From positions 1 through 64,000 of the forward strand of contig JACRKZ010000073.1 in the NCBI GenBank assembly GCA_016235455.1: DNA of 64,000 nt, in the 5' to 3' direction. Under the pieces are notes generated by a model. That model had not been told where the DNA came from. It saw only the letters and a program-made list of their open reading frames with translations, and searched no databases. The translations under genes were made by a program, and so were the position numbers. The stretch comes from Armatimonadota bacterium. Lineage in GTDB: Bacteria > Armatimonadota > UBA10988. Below, piece by piece: positions 59,127 through 64,000 of the stretch (position 1 is the stretch's first letter; each line of letters starts with the position of its first letter).

Positions 59127-61908
59127 ATTGCGGCTGGCGGAACGTGCCCTCGAAGGCCAGCCAGTCGACCACGGCCCAGTCGCCGCCGATGTTGTCCACC
59201 TGCGACTTGTGGCGGCCGGCGGGGAGTGACCAGGTGATGACCTGGTTGTACTCGGCAGCGCCGGAATCGTTCTTGCCGTCCTTGTCGGGCAGGTCGACCA
59301 GCTCGGTTTGCTGGCCGTCGATGCGCAGCACCAGCTTGGCGCCGGCCGTGGCCACGGCGCGGACGTGCAGCCGCAGCGTGGCCGGCTGAGCCGCGTCGTA
59401 GGTGAAGGTCGGCGGGTTGCGCAACTCCTGGTGGAGCAGGCCCTGCAAGGTGGCGATCATGGCCTCGGCGCCCGGTACGTCGCCGTCGGGCTTCACCGTG
59501 AAGTCGGCCTTGGCCGGCCGGGCCCAGCCGCTGGGGATGTCCACGCGCGTCGGCTCCGCCAGGCGGCTGATGTCCGGCGCGGCGCCGTAGTCGAGCAGCG
59601 CCACGACATAGGCGTCGACCTCGGGCACGGTGAGACTCAGCCGGTCGCCCTCCAGCCGGGCCTGACCAGCGCGCTCGCCGTCCCAGTCGGGTGAGACCAG
59701 CCGCACTCTGGTGGGCGCGTTGGCCACCGGCAGGGATACGGCGATATCGCGCTGCGGCTCGCGGCGGCGGTTGATGACGTGGAGCGCCAGCCCGCTGGGC
59801 ACCTGCCACGCGGCCAGCCCCACCTCGGGCGCCTTGGTGGCCAGCGGCGACGAGGCCAGATAGCGGCCCTTCAGGTAGAGGTCGCGCTGACGCTGGTAGA
59901 ACCGCGTCTGCTGGGCGATGGTGGCGAGGGTGCCGTCCTGAGCGGCATCGCAGCCGAATGGGCCGAGTACCGGGAAGGCGAACTTGCCGCCGGCCGCGTA
60001 GATCTCCGCGCCGCGCACGCGCATCCAGCGGTCGCGCTCTGCCACGGGCGCCGCCATCCACGGGAAGGGCGTGTCACCAAAGCCCCAGTCGTGGAACAGC
60101 ACGACGGGCACCCGGCGGCCGGCCAGCGCCTCGCCGCGCTTGACCATTGTGCGCCAGATGGGCAGTTGATCCTCGGCGAAGTCGATATGGCCGTCGCGCA
60201 TGGTCCAGTTGCCCCACACGCCGAGCACCTGCAGGTCGACGTATCTGGCCAGGCCGTTGGCGCTGATCCAGACCCGGCGGCCGTGCTCGGCGGCATAGGT
60301 GCGTATGCGGTCTGTGAGGCTCTTCCAGGCATGGTCGTCGCGCCAGGTACGGCATTGGTGCCAGAGCGACACGTGACGGCCCTGCGGTGACTTGGCGAGC
60401 GAGGCGCGATAGTCCAGCGTGTCGATGTTGTCCGTGTCCAGGTCGTACTGCGTGCGCCAGCGCGGGTCGACCGCCGCCCAGCCGCGCGTCGGCTCATGGA
60501 CGTTGCGCAGCCAGTAGCGGAAGTCGGCCACCGAGGCGTCGTCGAAGCCTTCGTTGCCGCCCAGCGCGGCGGTGTGCTCGTCCATGAACAGGTAGTCGGC
60601 GCCCGCATCGATCTGCTCGCGACACCAGCGGAACAGATAGCTCAGGTAGGCCGGGCTGGACAGCGAGCCGTGGCGCGTGCCGGGCTGGTCCCAGGCGTCC
60701 ACGAGCGTGCCATCGGGTCCTCGGGTGGCCATCTCCAGCAACTGCGGGCGGGTGATGCCGTTCTCAGTGTCATACAGCGCGCTGCACGTAATGCCACCGC
60801 CAAACAGCGCGCCGAAGGCGTGCGCCTGCGCCGGCAGTTGGCTCCAGGCCCCAAAGTTGGGCGCCTGGGCCCACTTGAACCAGCCGCGCACGAGCATGTC
60901 GCTGCCCACCAGCTTGGCCAGTTCGAGCGCGCGCGTGGTGCTGGTCATCTCGGCCATGGTGTAGACGATGGGGTCGTTGGGGTCGGTCGCCGGCGTGGCG
61001 CGGCGCAACTCGGCGGGGAAGGGCGGCATTGGCCTGGTCCAGCTGTCGGGCAAGCTGGGCGGGACGAGCTTGTGCTCGGCCGTCAGGCGGTCGCCATCAG
61101 CGCGCAGCCGCACGGCGCGTGCCGCTTGCTGCGCGGCATCGCCCGGGAACGGTGCCAACCAGGCCCAGGCCCGGGCCGACGCGGGCGTGAAGCCGGCATA
61201 GAAGAACAGGTTGGCCGGTGTGTGCAGTTGCAGGAAGGCATGTCCACGGGCACCGTCGATGGCCGGGCCCTGATGCACCACGCCCAACGCTACGCCGCGG
61301 CTGCCGGTGGCCAGCACGGCATTGGTGGCCGGCGCCAGGCTCTTGGCCGTGTCACCGTTGTCGCCCCAGGCCGACACGCCGGCAAAGACCTGCGGCGTGC
61401 CCAGGGCGGCGAACCGACCCTCGTGCGTCTTGCCGTCGGCCGACCAGTAGCGGTAGCCGTCGAACAGCGCCGTGTCGAGTGGCAGGCGTGGCGGGCTCCA
61501 CATCGTGCCTTGCGCCTTGGTCGCGTCCTGCGGATAGCAGCGCATGAGCAGTCCGTCGGCGGTGGCGATGGCTTCCCAACAAACCGGTGAGTCGCTGTCG
61601 GCAACCTGGGCCGTGGCGGCGATGGTGACCACCTCGCCGTGTGGCTCAACCACGATCCGGGCGCGTGCGCTGGTCGGATCGATCAGCCCCGCGGCTGGCG
61701 CCCAGCCGAAGCTGGCGGGGTTGTCCTTGGCGGCGACCGGCAGCCAGGTGCCATCGGGCGCGCGCAAGGCCAGCCGCAGCGTCAGCGCCTCGGTGCCGAC
61801 GACGGCGCGCCAGCCGTCACCAGTGATGGTGGTCGAGGTGGGCTGGCGTGTCACCGTGGGCGCCGCGCTGAGCGCGGCGGCGAACAGCAGCGGAATCAGG
61901 GTGGCCAT
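59125..61908 (-). CDS. Large secreted protein, putative glycoside-hydrolase-like
   Basis: A 927-residue exported protein. Signal peptide MATLIPLLFAAALSAA. Roughly three parts: a beta-rich N-terminal half (to about 300), a central barrel-like region with a DYLFMDEHTAALGGNEGFDD segment and VWISANGLARYVDLQVLGVWGNW, where Asp/Glu residues could be catalytic, and a beta-sandwich C-terminus (GWARPAKADFTVK onward). I do not recognise an assigned GH family. The start at ATG 61908 is chosen by the signal peptide; the track ORF is too long. It follows a sugar isomerase gene by 10 nt in one transcript, so a role in polysaccharide breakdown is plausible. Confidence 0.75.
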   Translation of the reverse strand: MATLIPLLFAAALSAAPTVTRQPTSTTITGDGWRAVVGTEALTLRLALRAPDGTWLPVAAKDNPASFGWAPAAGLIDPTSARARIVVEPHGEVVTIAATAQVADSDSPVCWEAIATADGLLMRCYPQDATKAQGTMWSPPRLPLDTALFDGYRYWSADGKTHEGRFAALGTPQVFAGVSAWGDNGDTAKSLAPATNAVLATGSRGVALGVVHQGPAIDGARGHAFLQLHTPANLFFYAGFTPASARAWAWLAPFPGDAAQQAARAVRLRADGDRLTAEHKLVPPSLPDSWTRPMPPFPAELRRATPATDPNDPIVYTMAEMTSTTRALELAKLVGSDMLVRGWFKWAQAPNFGAWSQLPAQAHAFGALFGGGITCSALYDTENGITRPQLLEMATRGPDGTLVDAWDQPGTRHGSLSSPAYLSYLFRWCREQIDAGADYLFMDEHTAALGGNEGFDDASVADFRYWLRNVHEPTRGWAAVDPRWRTQYDLDTDNIDTLDYRASLAKSPQGRHVSLWHQCRTWRDDHAWKSLTDRIRTYAAEHGRRVWISANGLARYVDLQVLGVWGNWTMRDGHIDFAEDQLPIWRTMVKRGEALAGRRVPVVLFHDWGFGDTPFPWMAAPVAERDRWMRVRGAEIYAAGGKFAFPVLGPFGCDAAQDGTLATIAQQTRFYQRQRDLYLKGRYLASSPLATKAPEVGLAAWQVPSGLALHVINRRREPQRDIAVSLPVANAPTRVRLVSPDWDGERAGQARLEGDRLSLTVPEVDAYVVALLDYGAAPDISRLAEPTRVDIPSGWARPAKADFTVKPDGDVPGAEAMIATLQGLLHQELRNPPTFTYDAAQPATLRLHVRAVATAGAKLVLRIDGQQTELVDLPDKDGKNDSGAAEYNQVITWSLPAGRHKSQVDNIGGDWAVVDWLAFEGTFRQPQ

Positions 61909-61918
61909 GGCGGCGCTC

Positions 61919-62686
61919 CTAACCGACGAATTGCTTGAGGTAGGCGAGCTGGCGGCCGGTGTTCTCCTCGGCCTTGCGGAACGTACCCACTTCGAGCACG
62001 CACCAGCCGTCGAAGCCCACCTCGGCCAGTGCGTCGACACACTCGGGCAGTGGCACGTTGCCCTCGCCCAGCAGACAGTCGCTGAGCTTGACGCCGAACT
62101 CCTTGATGTGGACCTGGCAGATGCGGCTGGCCAGGGCGCGGATCTCGTAAACGGGATCGTGACCAAGCCACAGCGCGTTGCCCACATCGTAGTAGCAGCC
62201 CACCGCCGGCGAGCCGATGGCGTCGAGCAGGCCGAGCACCTCAGCCGCCGGCAGCTCGCCCTCATAGCCCAACGTGACTCCAGCGGCCTCAGCCGCATGA
62301 GTCACGCCGCGGAAGCCGTCCACGACGCGCGCGGTCTGCTCGGCCGAGCGTGGCGCGGAGTCGAAGAAGAAGGGCACAAGCACCACGCCAGCACCCAGCT
62401 CGGCCGCGGCGGCGATGGCGGCGGTGACGAGTTTGGTGGCCCGCGCGCGCACGGCGTCGTCCTCGCTCGACCAGCCGCCCTGGTTGAGCGTGCCCAGCAT
62501 CAGCGACGAGACCGCCAGGCCGGCGGTGTCGGCCGCGGCGCGCGTGGCGGCGCGGGTCTCGGGGTCGCTGGTCAGGTCGCCGGCCTCGCCGAAGCCCAAC
62601 TCCACGCCGTCGAGCCCGATGCGCTGGGCCACCTCGAACAGCGTGGCGGGCTTGCCGAGGCAGTACTGCAGTGCGCCGAATCGCAT
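61919..62686 (-). CDS. Sugar-phosphate isomerase/epimerase-like TIM barrel
   Basis: A 255-residue TIM-barrel protein of the xylose-isomerase-like superfamily: LDGVELGFGEAGD early, LGYEGELPA with a metal-type Glu, YYDVGNALWLGHDP with Asp and His, VHIKEF and a final VLEVG Glu. ATG 62686 with GGAG 7 nt upstream is chosen over the track start. Second such protein in the window (other at 36877). Directly upstream of the large secreted gene, it probably processes a sugar released by that protein. Confidence 0.86.
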   Translation of the reverse strand: MRFGALQYCLGKPATLFEVAQRIGLDGVELGFGEAGDLTSDPETRAATRAAADTAGLAVSSLMLGTLNQGGWSSEDDAVRARATKLVTAAIAAAAELGAGVVLVPFFFDSAPRSAEQTARVVDGFRGVTHAAEAAGVTLGYEGELPAAEVLGLLDAIGSPAVGCYYDVGNALWLGHDPVYEIRALASRICQVHIKEFGVKLSDCLLGEGNVPLPECVDALAEVGFDGWCVLEVGTFRKAEENTGRQLAYLKQFVG

Positions 62687-62719
62687 GAACGTCTCCGGCG
62701 CGATTGTACCCGATGTGAG

Positions 62720-62828
62720 GGCTGAAGGCCCGGTGTCAATCCAGCCCAGGGCAACGCCCTGGGCCAACGTGGGCCATCGCGCGACCCAGGGCGCTGCCCT
62801 CGGTTGATACGGTACCGGGCCTTCAGCC
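62720..62828. repeat. REP-like palindromic element, left of transposase
   Basis: A 15-bp perfect inverted repeat (GGCTGAAGGCCCGGT at 62720-62734 and its complement at 62814-62828) encloses nested hairpins (CCCAGGGC/GCCCTGGG type). It shares 22 of 26 bases with the right-hand element near 63331. Confidence 0.75.
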
Positions 62829-62865
62829 GTTGATCCGATCTTGGGTTGGTGTTACCTTTCGCAAC

Positions 62866-63318
62866 ATGCCTCAGTCGTTGGCCGACGTGGTGGTGCACAT
62901 CATCTACAGCACCAAGGGACGGCGTCCGTGTTTGTCGGACGGTGTGCTGGCCGAGCCGCACGCGTTCTCAGCGGCGCTGGTGCGCAAGTGCGGCTGCGAG
63001 TGCTATCGCGCTGGTGGCACGGCTGACCATGTGCATCTGGCGGTGCGGCTGGCGCGGACGGTGGCCCTTGCTGAGTTGGTCGAGGAGGTCAAGGTGGCCT
63101 CGTCGAAGTGGCTCAAGGAGCAGTCGTGGGGGTTGGTCGACTTCGCTTGGCAGCGCGGCTACGGTGCCTTCTTGGTCGGCCAGGACGACCTGCCGGGTCT
63201 GATCCACGACATCGACACCCAGCGACAACACCACGCGGGGAATACCTTCGAGCACGAGTACCGTCAGACCCTTGCGGCAAACGGTCTTTCGTACGACGAG
63301 CGGTACGTGTGGGACTGA
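62866..63318 (+). CDS. REP-associated IS200-type Y1 transposase, catalytic Tyr replaced
   Basis: A 150-residue HUH transposase. MPQSLADVVVHIIYSTKGRRP, the HUH pair H55/H57 in TADHVHLAVRL, VKVASSKWLKEQ and the C-terminal YDERYVWD are family signatures. The catalytic tyrosine normally lies in a YIxxQxxHH segment; here that stretch reads DIDTQRQHH, with Asp115 (GAC) in the Tyr position. A TAC to GAC change explains it, so strand-cleaving activity is probably lost. Palindromes flank it on both sides. ATG 62866 is chosen over the track start. Confidence 0.88.
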   Translation: MPQSLADVVVHIIYSTKGRRPCLSDGVLAEPHAFSAALVRKCGCECYRAGGTADHVHLAVRLARTVALAELVEEVKVASSKWLKEQSWGLVDFAWQRGYGAFLVGQDDLPGLIHDIDTQRQHHAGNTFEHEYRQTLAANGLSYDERYVWD

Positions 63319-63322
63319 ACGT

Positions 63323-63393
63323 GGGCCAACGGCCCGGCGTCAATTCAGCCTAGGACGTTGCCCCAGGCTGGTATGACGCCGGGCCGTTGGCCC
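63323..63393. repeat. REP-like palindromic element, right of transposase
   Basis: A perfect 20-bp inverted repeat (63323-63342 and 63374-63393, starting GGGCCAACGGCCCGGCGTCA) with an inner AGCCT/AGGCT pairing. It begins 5 nt after the transposase stop and shares its core with the left element. Confidence 0.8.
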
Positions 63394-63425
63394 TGCGTGG
63401 GTGTATGATCGGTTGGGAGTTCTAG

Positions 63426-64000
63426 ATGTCGGCAGGTGGCCTCAGTCGTTGGCGAACCATGAGCCGCGCCTTGCGGCATCCCAATTTCCGACTGTTCTTC
63501 ATGGGCCAGGGCATCAGCCTCATCGGCACGTGGATGCAGATGATCGCCACCAGTTGGCTGGTCTACCGGCTGACCAACTCCGCCTACTGGCTGGGCATGA
63601 GCAGCTTCGCGAGCCGCATCCCGTCGGTCGTGCTCACGCCGCTGGCCGGCGTGCTGGTGGACCGCTTCAACCGCCAGCGCATCGTTATCGCGGCCCAGGT
63701 GCTGGCCGCGGTGCAAGCGGCCATTCTGGCCGCGCTGTGCCTGACGCACACGGTACAGGTCTGGCATGTCATCGCTCTTGGCGCGCTGCTGGGCGTCGCC
63801 AACGCGTTCGATGTGCCAGCCCGACAGTCGTTCATCGTGCACCTCGTCGAGGACCGCGACGACCTGAGCAATGCCATCGCGCTCAACTCGTCGATGTTCA
63901 ACAGCGCGCGCCTCATCGGGCCGGCCGTGGCCGGGGCGCTGACCGCGGCGTTCGGCGAGGGCATCTGCTTCCTGCTCAACGCGCTGAGCTACATCGCGGT
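63426..64000 (+). CDS. MFS transporter (MFS_3 exporter type), 3' end outside window
   Basis: The first 191 residues of a major-facilitator transporter: HPNFRLFFMGQGISLIGTWMQMIATSWLVYRLT is typical of the EntS-like MFS_3 exporters, with the loop GVLVDRFNRQR between helices 2 and 3. Five or six helices are visible before the edge. GGGAG lies 6 nt before the ATG and a TATGAT sits 17 nt upstream of it, just beyond the right-hand REP. Substrate unknown. The track lacks this gene because it is open at the window end. Confidence 0.92.
   Translation, partial: MSAGGLSRWRTMSRALRHPNFRLFFMGQGISLIGTWMQMIATSWLVYRLTNSAYWLGMSSFASRIPSVVLTPLAGVLVDRFNRQRIVIAAQVLAAVQAAILAALCLTHTVQVWHVIALGALLGVANAFDVPARQSFIVHLVEDRDDLSNAIALNSSMFNSARLIGPAVAGALTAAFGEGICFLLNALSYIA

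Overview
The window is GC-rich bacterial chromosome with almost no spare DNA, about 50 protein genes and one tRNA gene. No single gene fixes the phylum. A Gram-positive-type LexA box, a DUF6785 membrane protein, many glycan-degrading and sugar-isomerase genes (GH29, GH4, sialate O-acetylesterase, Gfo/Idh/MocA, URO-D-like) and an IS200-type REP transposase suggest an environmental bacterium of the Armatimonadota, the PVC group or a neighbouring phylum. A lipobox protein and RseP fit a cell with an envelope proteolysis pathway. This placement is inference.

Layout. 1-3816 (minus): a DUF6785 membrane protein cut by the window edge, lexA with an SOS box inside its promoter, and a UDP-N-acetylhexosamine dehydrogenase. 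3894-5812: coaE, then DUF72 with an overlapping small zinc-ribbon gene. 5813-16448: a long rpoB leader with a strong promoter, rpoB and an unusually large rpoC, a terminator hairpin and a tRNA with anticodon CAU. 16526-22020: purA converging on a surface-polysaccharide group (WecA-CapD-like fusion, nucleotide-sugar epimerase) and a PlsC-like acyltransferase. 22087-32010: a small histidine kinase, then the block rpsB-tsf-pyrH-frr-uppS-(cdsA-like)-dxr-rseP and a secreted protein. 32013-41866: a URO-D-like gene diverging from a glycan-related run (Gfo/Idh, membrane protein, sialate acetylesterase, TIM-barrel isomerase, alpha-L-fucosidase), followed by ogt, a holin-like membrane protein, rapZ and a ferredoxin. 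41863-47348 (minus): recQ, an epimerase and a lipoprotein. 47614-55808: an M20 peptidase, a TPR protein, a methyltransferase, a CHASE2 histidine kinase, purM, an OmpR-type regulator and a GNAT acetyltransferase. 55795-64000: a 78-residue orphan, tyrS, a GH4 glycosidase, a large secreted protein with its isomerase, a REP/IS200-type transposase between two REP-like palindromes, and the start of an MFS exporter.

How genes work together. LexA probably represses itself. The WecA fusion, the two epimerases and the UDP-sugar dehydrogenase would build a surface polysaccharide. UppS supplies the lipid carrier and Dxr supplies isoprenoid precursors. The acetylesterase, fucosidase, GH4 enzyme, oxidoreductase and isomerases look like glycan catabolism. 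The CHASE2 kinase and the OmpR-type regulator flank purM and may be a signalling pair.

The most unusual points are: a four-cysteine zinc-ribbon insertion in RpoB, matched by large insertions and an extra CxxC in RpoC; a cdsA-position gene that has lost the CdsA signature; a RecQ without its zinc cysteines but with a long C-terminal extension; a REP-type transposase whose catalytic tyrosine position is aspartate; and several long inverted repeats between genes.
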